Shown here in pieces: positions 7,496 to 17,832 of a stretch of DNA of 64,000 nucleotides. Below the pieces are notes generated by a model, which worked only from the letters and a program-made list of their open reading frames with translations, was not told the DNA's origin and made no database searches. The position numbers and the translations under genes were made by a program. Position 1 is the stretch's first letter. Every line of letters starts with the position of its first letter. Location: assembly GCA_018267875.1 (NCBI GenBank), contig JAFDXP010000047.1:1-64000 (forward strand), given 5' to 3'. Source of the stretch: Bacteroidota bacterium. Lineage in GTDB: Bacteria; Bacteroidota; Bacteroidia; Chitinophagales; Chitinophagaceae.

Positions 7496-8377
7496 CTATT
7501 CTTTTGTTGTGTTGTCAAGCATTGTGTTGGGTTTCATAAACCATTGACAAACTTGTGCAATTTTTGATTTTAAGTTTTTTCGATCCACTACAAAGTCAAG
7601 AAAACCATGTTCGAGTAAAAATTCTGAACGTTGAAAGCCTTCGGGTAGATCTTTTTTTATGGTTTCTTTGATTACACGTGGTCCAGCAAAGCCAATGAGT
7701 GCTTTAGGTTCCGCAATATTTATATCTCCCAACATGGCATAGCTTGCAGTAACTCCTCCGGTTGTCGGATCAGTCATTAAAGATATGTAGGGTAGTCGGG
7801 CTTTGGCTAATTGCGTGAGTTTTGCTGCCGTTTTTGCCATTTGCATTAACGAAAAGGCACTTTCCATCATTCTGGCTCCACCTGATTTAGAAATGATCAT
7901 AAACGGAAGGTGATGAGAAATACAATAGTCAATCCCTCGACTGATTTTTTCACCAACTACGCTACCCATTGAACCGCCAATAAAATTGAAATTCATACAA
8001 GCAACAACCACTTTACTGCCTGCTATATTTCCTACTGCCACTGTAAGGGCATCTTTCAAGCCTGTACTTTTTTGTGCCCCTTCCAAACGTTTGTCGTATG
8101 GTTTCGCGTCCACAAATCCAAGTTTGTCAATGGGTGCTATATTTTCAAAAAGCAATTCACACTTTGTATCATCAAACAAGATGTTGAAATATTCCCTGCT
8201 GTTGATACGGTTATGAAAACTGCATTTTAAACAGACATACATATTGTCACAAAGCTCTTTGACTGTATAGGTTGTTTTACATTCGGGGCATTTGTGCCAT
8301 AGCCCGTCAGGTGCTTCTTTCTTTTCGTCAGTAGTGGTTTGAATTCCTTTTTTGATGCGTCGAAACCAGGTGGACAT
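7496..8377 (-). CDS. accD: acetyl-CoA carboxylase carboxyltransferase subunit beta
   Basis: AccD, with AccA, transfers the carboxyl group from biotin to acetyl-CoA to make malonyl-CoA. The N-terminal zinc finger is intact (C30, C33, C49, C52). The crotonase-like carboxyltransferase core contains [16 protein letters not shown] and SGGARMMES, the oxyanion-hole glycine regions, and [12 protein letters not shown]. The length of 293 aa is standard. It faces a divergently transcribed fatty acid desaturase, so two lipid genes share the 188-bp intergenic region. Confidence 0.96.
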   Translation of the reverse strand: MSTWFRRIKKGIQTTTDEKKEAPDGLWHKCPECKTTYTVKELCDNMYVCLKCSFHNRINSREYFNILFDDTKCELLFENIAPIDKLGFVDAKPYDKRLEGAQKSTGLKDALTVAVGNIAGSKVVVACMNFNFIGGSMGSVVGEKISRGIDYCISHHLPFMIISKSGGARMMESAFSLMQMAKTAAKLTQLAKARLPYISLMTDPTTGGVTASYAMLGDINIAEPKALIGFAGPRVIKETIKKDLPEGFQRSEFLLEHGFLDFVVDRKNLKSKIAQVCQWFMKPNTMLDNTTKE

Positions 8378-8565
8378 AATCAGTACGATTGGTGAACGAT
8401 AACTGTTTTGAAAAACAGGGCGATAAAGATACGACTTGCGCGCAAAGTTGAAGCACGAATCAAAAAATCGTTTTGTAACTTCGTAATTGACATCATGGAT
8501 TTACCTCTATAAGAACGTTTATACTTTCGTTATTTAATTATTTTATTATCTGATACTATTGTCGA

Positions 8566-9636
8566 ATGAAACAGCTTTCAACGATTACAGATCCGACTTA
8601 TGTTTGTCCTGAGCATTTTTCTTTTTTTGATCGTTTCTTTTTGCGGTTTATTCGAGATGAGCGCGATTTGCCTTTTGTTTATCTAACTGTAAAAATTTCA
8701 TTGACTTTAGTTCCGTTAGGCGTATTGCTTTATTTACCCTTTGTGCACAGTTGGGTCTGGTGGATGGTAGCTTTGGCGTATGCTTACTTCAACAATTTTA
8801 GGTTTAAAGGTCCATTTGGATTGATGCTACATTGCACCAGTCATCGGGCGTTGTTTAAAAAAGAATATAGTATCCTCAATCAGTATTTACCTTGGGTGAT
8901 TGCGCCGTTTTTTGGTCATTCTCCCGAAACCTATTATACCCACCATGTTGGTATGCACCATGCAGAAAACAATTTGGAAGATGATGAAAGTAGCACGATG
9001 CCCTTTCAGCGGGATTCCCTACGTGATTTTGGAATATATTTCGGCACTTTTTTATTTACCGGCATTTTTCATTTGGCAGCTTATTTCTTCAGGAAAAAGA
9101 GAAAACAATTATTTTATAGATCGGTTAGGGGTGAGTTGTTGTTTATCTTTTTCTGTATTGGAATGAGTTTTTTGAACTTTCCGGCTACACTTTGGGTGTT
9201 TATCATTCCATTTTTTTTATACCGGCTCATAGCCATGATGGGAAATTGGGCTCAACATTCGTTTATTGACCCTTTGGATCCAGGAAATGATTACAAAAAC
9301 AGCATAACTTGTATCAATACGAAATACAATCTAAAATGTTGGAATGATGGTTATCATATCAGTCATCATGAACGCCAAACTATGCACTGGACAGAACATC
9401 CAACTTATTTTACGCAAACACGCGAAAAGTATGTATCAAACGATGCTATTGTTTTTGACGGTATTCACTTTTTGCATGTGTTCTTTTGGTTGATGTGTCA
9501 GCGATATGATTTGTTGGCCAAGCACTTTGTAGATTTGAGCGGAAAATATCCTAATGATGAAGCGGTCATAGCTTTTTTGAAAAGCAGAACAAAGAAAGTA
9601 CCCTTTCAATCATTAGCAAGAATGGACTTTGCTTAA
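8566..9636 (+). CDS. membrane fatty acid desaturase-type diiron enzyme
   Basis: The protein has 356 aa, with hydrophobic segments near residues 40-75 and 155-225. It carries the three histidine boxes of membrane desaturases: HCTSH (89-93), HHVGMHH (126-132) and HISHH (264-268), plus H231 in NWAQHSF. Such enzymes use a diiron centre and O2 to introduce double bonds into acyl chains, here probably of membrane lipids. Regioselectivity and substrate cannot be read from the sequence; related hydroxylases or carotenoid ketolases share the boxes. Its divergent arrangement with accD supports a lipid role. Confidence 0.82.
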   Translation: MKQLSTITDPTYVCPEHFSFFDRFFLRFIRDERDLPFVYLTVKISLTLVPLGVLLYLPFVHSWVWWMVALAYAYFNNFRFKGPFGLMLHCTSHRALFKKEYSILNQYLPWVIAPFFGHSPETYYTHHVGMHHAENNLEDDESSTMPFQRDSLRDFGIYFGTFLFTGIFHLAAYFFRKKRKQLFYRSVRGELLFIFFCIGMSFLNFPATLWVFIIPFFLYRLIAMMGNWAQHSFIDPLDPGNDYKNSITCINTKYNLKCWNDGYHISHHERQTMHWTEHPTYFTQTREKYVSNDAIVFDGIHFLHVFFWLMCQRYDLLAKHFVDLSGKYPNDEAVIAFLKSRTKKVPFQSLARMDFA

Positions 9637-9832
9637 GAATGGAAATGTATTTATAAAATGACACCTCATGCTTGATTTTGCCTTTGTTTGTTGATATGCA
9701 AATTCAAGGAATAGGGAAAATACCGTTTGATAGTCGTTTTTTTATTTGCTTTTTTATATTTTTGAGAGATACCCAATACTGCCTAAAGTAGGCAACCATG
9801 CAATATTTTTTTCAATTTTCAGTTTTATAGAA

Positions 9833-12800
9833 GTGCAAATACCAACAGGATTTTGGGGCTGGAAACCCCTGATAATTCTCATCACCATATTTTTTTCAAT
9901 TACAGCATCTGTTCAAGCCCAAAAAAAGGTGAACTTAGACAGTGTGCGATTAGTGCGACAGCAAGCCATTGAAGCTATACGAAAACAGCAACAATTGAAG
10001 CTTGATAGTGCCAGAAACATTCGCAAACATCAGGCTGACAGCGTTAGTAGCATCAGAAAGCATATTGCAGACAGCCTTTCCCGCATCAGAAAATATAGAG
10101 AAAGTAAACGATTTCAAGACAGCATTTCGCGTATTCGACAACACAGAATTGACAGCGTAAAGAACGAAAGAAATCAGGTTTTCAATGCCCAGCGTGCTAT
10201 TCGTCAAAAAACTATGGATAGTCTTGCGTCCATTCGAAAACACAATGCTGACAGCATTCACACCATTCAATTAGCACGAAGCAAAGCTTTAGAACGGACT
10301 CGAAAATATAGATCCAGCAAGCGTTTTGCAGATAGTGTAGCTGTTGTAAGACGCATCCACTTAGATAGTGTCAAGCAAGTAAGAAAGACAGCAAATGAAA
10401 AAGTGATGGCTGAACGAAAGCGCTCTTTAGATAGTGCAATGAATATCAGAAAGCATACAACCGATAGTCTGGCAGCCATTCGCAAACATTTTTCCGATAG
10501 CATCAAGATAGTTCGTAAACAACGAGCCGATAGTTTGGCAAAAATTAAGGATAGTAAAGAACGACTGAAGAAATCTAATGAAAAAAAGCAAGAAGATAAG
10601 ATGAAGTTGGCCCTGGAGTTGAAGATCAAACAAAAGCGACAAGCCTGGAGCAATGAAAAAATGCTAAAAAAGAAATGGTCGTTGCCAAGGCGCGTCATTC
10701 AAAATACTTATACTCATTACAACTACTACTTTAATGCGGATAAAAAAATGGATGAAGCATTGCTCAATATGCAGCGCGGCAAACATGAAGATTATGATTC
10801 GCTACTCGCATTGTTTCCCTTTGATCCGAATAAAGATTCTACCAAGCTGGCTCCCGACATGGATAGCATCATTCGGAAAGCATCTGTGGGCATACAGATT
10901 CATGACCCCAGAACAAAGTGGGCAGATGATTTGTATCTTTTATTAGGTCAAGCCTATTATTACAAAGGGAACTATACTGAAGCTATTACTGCCTTTCGTT
11001 ACATCATAGCCATCAACCAAAAACGAAAAGCCGAAGAACAAAAAAAATTAGCTGCAAAGAAAAAGCCAATAGACAAGGACGTTTCGGTTTTAGAAGATGA
11101 AAAAAAATCTTCCTTAGACTTCTTGAAGCATAAGCCGGTCAACAATGAAGCCATTTTATGGATGGCGCGAACTTATACACAATCAGGGCAAGAAAATGAT
11201 GCAGAATCTATCCTTGAATTAATAGAAACGGATAAAAACGTTACCGAAGAGTTAAAAGGAAGAATCGCTTTGGAAAAAGCATATCTAAACCTATCCAGAA
11301 AGGACTTTAATAGTGCTTCTGAAAACTTAACTATAGTTGCAGATGATGCTGAAATGCCCCATTGGCTTCAAACCAGAGCCGCTTATTTGAATGGTCAACT
11401 CTTGTATAAACAAGGAAAATATGAAGATGCTGCCAAACACTTTCAGATGGTGGTTGATCTAAAGCCGAAAATTGATTTAGACTTTTATGCTCGAAAAAAT
11501 TTGGCTTACAGCTTGTTGAAAGGCGGCGGTAGTCAAGAAGAAGCTACGGTTTCACTTCGGAAAATGCTAAAAGATGGCAAATATATTCCTTACTACGAAC
11601 AGATTTATTATGTTATGGGAATGCTTTCTACCAATGTAGGAAACACAACAGAGGCAATAACCTATTTTCAAAAAGGAATCAGCACTCCAAAGGCAACAAG
11701 AAAACAAAAAGCCCTTTCATTTGCCGCTTTAGGCGATGTTTATTATAAACAGACCGCTTACGGTGCAGCCCGAAATTCCTATGATAGTGCCATGTCTTAT
11801 GGGAAACAAATTACGTCAGATCCCGAAATTATTACAGCTTCAAAACGTGCAAGAGCCTTAGACAAAGCGGTAATTCCCTTGCAATTGATAATGGATCAAG
11901 ATAGTTTGCTGCACTTGTCCGAATTGCCAGAAAAAGACCAATTAGCCACGGTAAGGCACTATATAAAGCTCATAGAAAAACATCGAGCAGATAGTATTTT
12001 ACAAGCAGCCAATGCAGAAAATAATCCTAAAAGCGTTGATGAAGACGGGCAGAGTAGCAATACCAATTGGTATTTTTCCAGCACGGTTATGATGCAACAA
12101 GGGTTAAATGACTTCAAACGAAAATGGGGTAACAGACCGAATGTAGATGACTGGAGAAGAATAGCAGCTACCAACCTTGCAGCCAACAATAAAAATACTC
12201 AATCAGGCGAAAATACCTACGCATCATCCGAATCTAATGATGACCAAGGATTGCCAACGGAAGCTTCTTTAATGGCATTCATTCCTAATAAGGAATCAGC
12301 CAAAAATATAGCACGTACCCAACAAATGGAAGCATATATAGCCTTAGCAAATGCTTACGTTAATGACTTGGAAGATATGCCTCGTGGAAGCCAAACATTA
12401 GACACTTTAGACAAACGATTTCCCAATCATCCACATCAAGCAGAAGAGTTGCACCTTCGTTATTTAATTGCTTTGAAACAAAATCGTTTAGATGATGCTC
12501 AAAAATATAGTGCTCGATTAAGGTCGGAATATCCAGAAACTAAATGGGCAAAAAATGTAGCACCGACTCGTGACCCTAAGCTGACTGCAGAAGAAAATGC
12601 CGGTGTTGCTAATTTTTATGATGAAACTTATGGGTTAATGATGCAGCGCCAATATGAAGTTGTATTACAAAGAGCTAAAGTAGGACAAACTAAATATTCT
12701 GATCCTGTCTATGAAAAGCGCTTTAGAATTATGGAAGCTATTGCATTGACCGGACTTGGCAATTTTGAAAAAGCAGACACCTTATTAACCAATTTTATCA

Positions 12801-13360
12801 ATGCTTCTCCTTCTGATTCTTTAAAGAATTGGGCAGATGCTATACTTCAATTTGTGAAAACCAATAAGCCAGTTATAAATCCAATATTAGATACAACTAT
12901 CAAAAAGCAAATCGTAACCAATTCCACAACTGTTGCAGCTTCTAAGCCTGCACAGCCAACTGTTCTGCCTTCAACAAACACAATAGCTCCTACTGCAAAT
13001 TATTTATATAAACCAACTTCCGAACACTATTTTATCTTCTACTTCACTAAAATGGAATCTCGTGTCATGGGCATAAAAGCTGGACTCAATGACTTCAATA
13101 CGTTTAATTTTAGTGGTCAAAAATTAGCCGTGTCACTCGATGTACTAAAGCCAGATCAAGGTGTGGTTATGGTAAAGTCTTTTGCCAATGCGGCTCAAGC
13201 AAAAATCTATCTGAATGCAGTAAGAGCAAATAATGTATTGTTGAAACAATTCAAATCTGAAGAATATACCTTGATGATCATTTCAGCAGATAATTTTGAA
13301 AAGCTGAATACAGAAAAAGATATGGCTCCTTATTTGAAATTCTATAAGTCTCATTACTAA
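9833..13360 (+). CDS. porW: PorW/SprE-type TPR protein (type IX secretion/gliding)
   Basis: The start is uncertain. No in-frame ATG precedes the mature region; GTG 9833 gives a clean signal peptide (LIILITIFFSITASVQA, then QKK), while TTG 9746 would add 29 residues. From GTG the product is about 1175 aa. After the signal comes roughly 250 residues of charged helical repeats of the DSxxxIRKxxA kind, then the SprE-like region (THYNYYFNADKKMDEAL, IHDPRTKWADDLYLLLGQAYY), TPR units and a C-terminal domain starting near HYFIFYFTK. SprE/PorW supports T9SS assembly in Bacteroidota. No lipobox Cys is seen, unlike flavobacterial SprE. Family assignment rests on recalled sequence pattern. Confidence 0.72.
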   Translation: MQIPTGFWGWKPLIILITIFFSITASVQAQKKVNLDSVRLVRQQAIEAIRKQQQLKLDSARNIRKHQADSVSSIRKHIADSLSRIRKYRESKRFQDSISRIRQHRIDSVKNERNQVFNAQRAIRQKTMDSLASIRKHNADSIHTIQLARSKALERTRKYRSSKRFADSVAVVRRIHLDSVKQVRKTANEKVMAERKRSLDSAMNIRKHTTDSLAAIRKHFSDSIKIVRKQRADSLAKIKDSKERLKKSNEKKQEDKMKLALELKIKQKRQAWSNEKMLKKKWSLPRRVIQNTYTHYNYYFNADKKMDEALLNMQRGKHEDYDSLLALFPFDPNKDSTKLAPDMDSIIRKASVGIQIHDPRTKWADDLYLLLGQAYYYKGNYTEAITAFRYIIAINQKRKAEEQKKLAAKKKPIDKDVSVLEDEKKSSLDFLKHKPVNNEAILWMARTYTQSGQENDAESILELIETDKNVTEELKGRIALEKAYLNLSRKDFNSASENLTIVADDAEMPHWLQTRAAYLNGQLLYKQGKYEDAAKHFQMVVDLKPKIDLDFYARKNLAYSLLKGGGSQEEATVSLRKMLKDGKYIPYYEQIYYVMGMLSTNVGNTTEAITYFQKGISTPKATRKQKALSFAALGDVYYKQTAYGAARNSYDSAMSYGKQITSDPEIITASKRARALDKAVIPLQLIMDQDSLLHLSELPEKDQLATVRHYIKLIEKHRADSILQAANAENNPKSVDEDGQSSNTNWYFSSTVMMQQGLNDFKRKWGNRPNVDDWRRIAATNLAANNKNTQSGENTYASSESNDDQGLPTEASLMAFIPNKESAKNIARTQQMEAYIALANAYVNDLEDMPRGSQTLDTLDKRFPNHPHQAEELHLRYLIALKQNRLDDAQKYSARLRSEYPETKWAKNVAPTRDPKLTAEENAGVANFYDETYGLMMQRQYEVVLQRAKVGQTKYSDPVYEKRFRIMEAIALTGLGNFEKADTLLTNFINASPSDSLKNWADAILQFVKTNKPVINPILDTTIKKQIVTNSTTVAASKPAQPTVLPSTNTIAPTANYLYKPTSEHYFIFYFTKMESRVMGIKAGLNDFNTFNFSGQKLAVSLDVLKPDQGVVMVKSFANAAQAKIYLNAVRANNVLLKQFKSEEYTLMIISADNFEKLNTEKDMAPYLKFYKSHY

Positions 13361-13439
13361 TTCTTACTGTTGAAAGGTTTCTATTGATTTCTTTTGAGTA
13401 AATGCTTGATTTTTGGTAAATTGGGGTGAATATCCACTT

Positions 13440-15689
13440 ATGCAATCACCCCTCACACAAATTAATCCTCGTAATGAAGAGGAGGAGAAAAAGATCATTC
13501 TTCGTGAATATCGGGCACTACTACGAGCACTCAAACTGAGTTTTAAAAAAGGTGATAAACGTCTGCTGCGTCGTGCTTTTGAAATTTCTGTAGATGCGCA
13601 TAAAGACATGCGTAGAAAATCAGGAGAGCCATATATTTTACATCCTTTAGCCGTAGCTCGAATTGTAGTAGAAGAAATTGGTTTGGGCGTTACTTCTGCC
13701 ATTTGCGCACTACTTCACGACACGGTAGAAGATACCGAAATTACCTTGGGGGATATTGAGCAGGAATTTGGTATTGCCTATATGAAAATCATTGATGGGC
13801 TTACTAAGATTTCAAATGTTGTGGACTTAAAAGCAGATACAACCATACAAGCCGAAAACTTCAGAAAAATTTTACTTACGCTGGCAGATGACCCTCGTGT
13901 CATTTTGATAAAATTGGCAGATCGATTGCACAACATGCGAACGCTTGATAGCATGAGCAGAGAAAAGCAATTGAAAATATCTTCTGAAACAACCTATATC
14001 TATTCTCCATTAGCCCATCGTTTAGGTTTATACGAAATCAAATCGGAATTAGAAGATTTAGCATTGAAGTTCACTCAACCGGAAGTCTATACCGAAATTG
14101 CTAAAGGACTAAAAGAAACAAAACGCGATCGTACTCGGTATATCAATGAATTTATCAAGCCGATAAAAGAAGAATTGACTGCAGGTGGTTTTGACTTTGA
14201 ATTATATGGACGACCAAAGGCCATTCATAGCATTTGGAATAAAATGCGCACTAAGCACGTTTCTTTTGAAGAAGTGTTTGATCTATTCGCCATTCGGGTA
14301 ATTCTTCGTTCAAAGCCTGAAAAAGAAAAAGAAGATTGTTGGAAAGTCTATTCTATCGTTACTAATTTTTATCGCCCCAGCCCTGAACGCTTGCGCGATT
14401 GGATAAGTGTTCCAAAAGGTAATGGATATGAAGCATTGCACACGACCGTCATGGGGCCAGGAGGGCGTTGGGTGGAAGTGCAAATACGAACTTCAAGAAT
14501 GAATGAAATTGCAGAAAAGGGATTGGCAGCACATTGGAAATACAAAGAAGGTGGAACTTCACAACAGGAAAGCAAATTAGATGCTTGGCTCCAACATCTG
14601 CGTGATATGCTCTCCAATCCTGATACTGATACACTCGACTTTTTACAAGATTTCAAGCTGGATCTTTTTACGGAAGAAATGTACATCTATACACCAAAAG
14701 GTGAAATGCGTGTATTGCCCAAATCCGCTACAGCTTTAGATTTTGCTTTCGATATTCACTCCGAACTCGGTGCTCGATGTATTGGTGCCAAAGTGAATTA
14801 CCGCTTGGTTCCTATAAGTCATCAATTGACAAGTGGCGATCAAGTAGAAATTATCACTTCATCAAAGCAAAAACCATCAGAAGATTGGTTGAACTTTGTT
14901 ACCACTGGAAAAGCTAAATCGAGGATTAAATATTATCTTAAAGAAGAAAAAAGAAAAATAGGTGAAGATGGGAAGGCTATACTTCAACGAAAAATGGAAC
15001 ACTTGGGATTGACCATCTCTCCCTACAATCTGAATGAATTGTGTGTATTCTTTAAAAAACCCTCTCTATTAGATCTATATTATGCTGTTGCGGTTGGTAG
15101 TATTGATTTAAAAGATTTAAAGCTTTTAACCATTTTGGGCGACAAACTTTATCAACCCATAAAAGAAGTAAAACCCGAAATAAAAAATGCACCTGATGAA
15201 TTAAAACTGGTGAAACCCGCTAAGGGCGCGGAATTAATCATTTTTGGCGAAAGCTCAGACAAGATAAAATACAAATTAGCACAATGTTGTCAACCTATTC
15301 CCGGAGATGATGTTTTTGGTTTTGTAACTACAGGAGAAGGGTTGAAAATTCATCGTACTGATTGCCCCAATGCCGCACAATTATTGGCCAATTACGGACA
15401 TCGGGTGGTGAAAACAAAATGGGCTAAGAATAAAGAAATTTCTTTCCTAAGTGGTGTGCGAATTACCGGCTTGGATGATGTAGGTGTGATTCAAAAAATT
15501 ACACACATCATTTCAGGAGACCTGAAAATGAATATGCGCTCAATAAGTATTGACTCAAAGGACGGAATTTTTGAAGGAACAATTATGGTTTATGTTCATG
15601 ATCGAGAAGAATTGGATGGACTTTGCCAAGAATTAGGAGCATTAAAGGGGATAACTAAAGTTGAAAGATTAGAAGCACATGAAGAATAA
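13440..15689 (+). CDS. rel: RelA/SpoT-family (p)ppGpp synthetase/hydrolase
   Basis: This long-form Rel enzyme sets the alarmone level in the stringent response. I start it at ATG 13440 (749 aa) rather than the in-frame TTG 13413. The HD hydrolase domain retains HDTVED (H93, D94), and the synthetase domain retains GRPKAIHSIWNKM (about 257) and FDLFAIRVIL, so both activities look intact. TGS (about 385-450) and C-terminal ACT (about 670-745) domains follow. The M32 carboxypeptidase start codon overlaps its last 11 bases. The window also encodes a DksA-type ppGpp partner. Confidence 0.94.
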   Translation: MQSPLTQINPRNEEEEKKIILREYRALLRALKLSFKKGDKRLLRRAFEISVDAHKDMRRKSGEPYILHPLAVARIVVEEIGLGVTSAICALLHDTVEDTEITLGDIEQEFGIAYMKIIDGLTKISNVVDLKADTTIQAENFRKILLTLADDPRVILIKLADRLHNMRTLDSMSREKQLKISSETTYIYSPLAHRLGLYEIKSELEDLALKFTQPEVYTEIAKGLKETKRDRTRYINEFIKPIKEELTAGGFDFELYGRPKAIHSIWNKMRTKHVSFEEVFDLFAIRVILRSKPEKEKEDCWKVYSIVTNFYRPSPERLRDWISVPKGNGYEALHTTVMGPGGRWVEVQIRTSRMNEIAEKGLAAHWKYKEGGTSQQESKLDAWLQHLRDMLSNPDTDTLDFLQDFKLDLFTEEMYIYTPKGEMRVLPKSATALDFAFDIHSELGARCIGAKVNYRLVPISHQLTSGDQVEIITSSKQKPSEDWLNFVTTGKAKSRIKYYLKEEKRKIGEDGKAILQRKMEHLGLTISPYNLNELCVFFKKPSLLDLYYAVAVGSIDLKDLKLLTILGDKLYQPIKEVKPEIKNAPDELKLVKPAKGAELIIFGESSDKIKYKLAQCCQPIPGDDVFGFVTTGEGLKIHRTDCPNAAQLLANYGHRVVKTKWAKNKEISFLSGVRITGLDDVGVIQKITHIISGDLKMNMRSISIDSKDGIFEGTIMVYVHDREELDGLCQELGALKGITKVERLEAHEE

Positions 15690-17199
15690 AACGGACATTC
15701 AGGCACTCTATTTTCAGTATGTAGAAACAACTCAAAAGGCTGCTGATTTCAGCAATGCAGGGGCTTTGCTCGATTGGGATCAGGAAGTTAATATGCCCTC
15801 GGGTAGTGCTACCTTTCGTGCTCGTCAGTCAGCATCTTTAGCAGAATATGCTCATCTTTTAATTACGAATGATTCATACGGAAAAGTTTTGCAACAGTTA
15901 GCCGATTCTGCTTTCTTAAACGAAAGCCAACGTGCCAATGTTATGTTGAGTTTGGAAGATTTTCAAAAGCACAAAAGGTTATCAACTTCTTTTATCAATA
16001 CGCTTACAAATCAATCCAGTGTTAGCTTTCAGGCATGGGTTGTGGCTAAAAAAAATAATCAATTTTCTCTTTTTTATCCGCAGCTTGAAAAAATGATTGC
16101 TCTCAAACGACAACAGTGTGATCTTTATGGCTTTCAAACACATCCTTACGATGCCTTGTTGGATGATTATGATAAAGGTATCACCACTATACGGTTGGAT
16201 GAGATTTTTGGTGAAGTGAAAATTCAATTATCCGAACTGTTAGAAAAGATTCTTCAAAAACCACAGGTAGAAGATGTTTTTTTACATCAAACATTTGATA
16301 TAACGAGTCAGTTCTCGCTTTCTATTGAAATTTTGAAAAGCATCGGTTTTAATTTTGAACAAGGAAGACAGGATTATTCTGAACATCCTTTCACTACCTC
16401 ATTTTCACCTCAAGACGTTCGCATCACTACACGTGCAGAACAAGCAAATTTTAAAGGATTAATTTGGAGTTCTATTCACGAAGGTGGACATGCATTGTAT
16501 GAACAAGGTCTGCCACCTGATGCTTATGGTTTGCCTTTAGGGATGCCTGCTTCATTATCTATTCATGAGTCGCAATCAAGATTGTGGGAAAATTGCGTTG
16601 GACGAAGTGCTGCGTTTTTGCATTATTTTTTTCCTTTAGCAAAACAAAAGTTTTCTACTGAATTTGAGCATGTTGAGACATCTATGATTTATAAGGCTAT
16701 CAATAAAGTTCAACCTTCACTTATTCGAACTGAAGCCGATGAGCTAACCTATCATTTTCATGTGTTGATCCGATATGAAATTGAAAAGGCTTTGATTGCA
16801 GGTGAAATACAATGTAAAGATTTACCAACGGTTTGGAAGGAGATGTATAGCAAGTATTTAAAAGTAGATGTGCCTAATGATACGGTAGGCGTTTTGCAAG
16901 ACGTGCATTGGAGTCATGGCTCTTTTGGATATTTTCCTACCTATTCATTGGGTAGTTTTTATGCAGTTCAATTTTTTGAAGCGGCTAAGAGCGCAAACCC
17001 AAATTTAGAACATGAAATACAAAATGGGAATTTTCAATTTTTGTTACAATGGCTTAGGCAGCATGTGCATTGCTATGGACGACAATACAACAGTGAAGTA
17101 TTAAGTAAGTTGTCAACAGGTAGCGTATTAGATTTCTCTGTTTTTCTACAATATGCACGAGAGAAATATGGTGCTATTTATGGCTTAGATGTAAACTAA
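15679..17199 (+). CDS. M32-family metallocarboxypeptidase
   Basis: M32 (thermostable carboxypeptidase 1-like) enzymes are mostly helical zinc carboxypeptidases of about 500 aa; this one has 506. The metal motif is HEGGH (267-271), followed by the conserved IHESQSRLWEN and the substrate-binding IRTEADELTYHFH. DVHWSHGSFGYFPTYSLG is also characteristic. No signal peptide is visible, so a cytoplasmic role in peptide turnover is likely. It overlaps the rel gene by 11 bp, which suggests coupled translation, and ends 1 bp before the next gene. Confidence 0.93.
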   Translation: MKNKTDIQALYFQYVETTQKAADFSNAGALLDWDQEVNMPSGSATFRARQSASLAEYAHLLITNDSYGKVLQQLADSAFLNESQRANVMLSLEDFQKHKRLSTSFINTLTNQSSVSFQAWVVAKKNNQFSLFYPQLEKMIALKRQQCDLYGFQTHPYDALLDDYDKGITTIRLDEIFGEVKIQLSELLEKILQKPQVEDVFLHQTFDITSQFSLSIEILKSIGFNFEQGRQDYSEHPFTTSFSPQDVRITTRAEQANFKGLIWSSIHEGGHALYEQGLPPDAYGLPLGMPASLSIHESQSRLWENCVGRSAAFLHYFFPLAKQKFSTEFEHVETSMIYKAINKVQPSLIRTEADELTYHFHVLIRYEIEKALIAGEIQCKDLPTVWKEMYSKYLKVDVPNDTVGVLQDVHWSHGSFGYFPTYSLGSFYAVQFFEAAKSANPNLEHEIQNGNFQFLLQWLRQHVHCYGRQYNSEVLSKLSTGSVLDFSVFLQYAREKYGAIYGLDVN

Positions 17200-17200
17200 G

Positions 17201-17710
17201 ATGCGGCTTGAATTGATAAAATATACCCTACCTCTTTCTAAAGATGAACTCAATTTTATCAAAAGAAAGGCACACGAAGAGCGGTTTCAACTTAAAAAAA
17301 TTATTTTTATTTTTGTTTGCCTCAGTTTGGGTTGCCCTTTACTTGTTTCTGCTATTCGTTTTTTTGTTGCAAATGAAAGTTTCTTTTCACTTTTGCAATA
17401 TTTGGTTGGCGTAGTATTTTTATTGATATTTTCCGGTGTTGGCGTGTATTGGGGCTACTTTCATAGTTTACGAAAACTGGAGCAGGATATAAAATATCAA
17501 ACCAAAACGATAGAACGAACTTTGGTAACCAAAAAGCAATATATGCCCATGAACCATGAATACTTTGTCTATCTTACATCTTCCGTGAAGTTGAGTATAG
17601 AAATAAGTGAGGAAGACTTTAGGCAGTTGAAAGAGGGTAGTGAATTGGAAATTTCTTACACAACAGTATCGCAACAATATTTAGGTTATAACGGCATTGT
17701 TAGTTCATAA
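17201..17710 (+). CDS. hypothetical two-pass membrane protein
   Basis: This is a 169-aa protein with two hydrophobic segments (about 33-55 and 66-88). A charged N-terminal region and a soluble C-terminal half of about 75 residues flank them. The C-terminal part contains YFVYLTSSVKLSIEIS and looks like a small beta-rich domain. I do not recognise a family. Its ATG lies 1 bp after the stop of the M32 carboxypeptidase gene, so it is probably the last gene of a rel-M32 transcript. Confidence 0.75.
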   Translation: MRLELIKYTLPLSKDELNFIKRKAHEERFQLKKIIFIFVCLSLGCPLLVSAIRFFVANESFFSLLQYLVGVVFLLIFSGVGVYWGYFHSLRKLEQDIKYQTKTIERTLVTKKQYMPMNHEYFVYLTSSVKLSIEISEEDFRQLKEGSELEISYTTVSQQYLGYNGIVSS

Positions 17711-17832
17711 AAGACTACTCTTTTGAACTTGAAAGTGTAGCCAATCAAGCTGAAATTCAAGCTTGTTTTGTACTCACAATTTTTATCTGGATATTCGTCA
17801 ATTCAATTTTTCAAATCGTTTTGCCAAAAGAA

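Noticed and set aside
9950..10698. Antisense open frames over the N-terminal repeat of the PorW-like gene
   Set aside because: They arise from the repeated codon pattern of the true plus-strand gene and have no family resemblance or start context.
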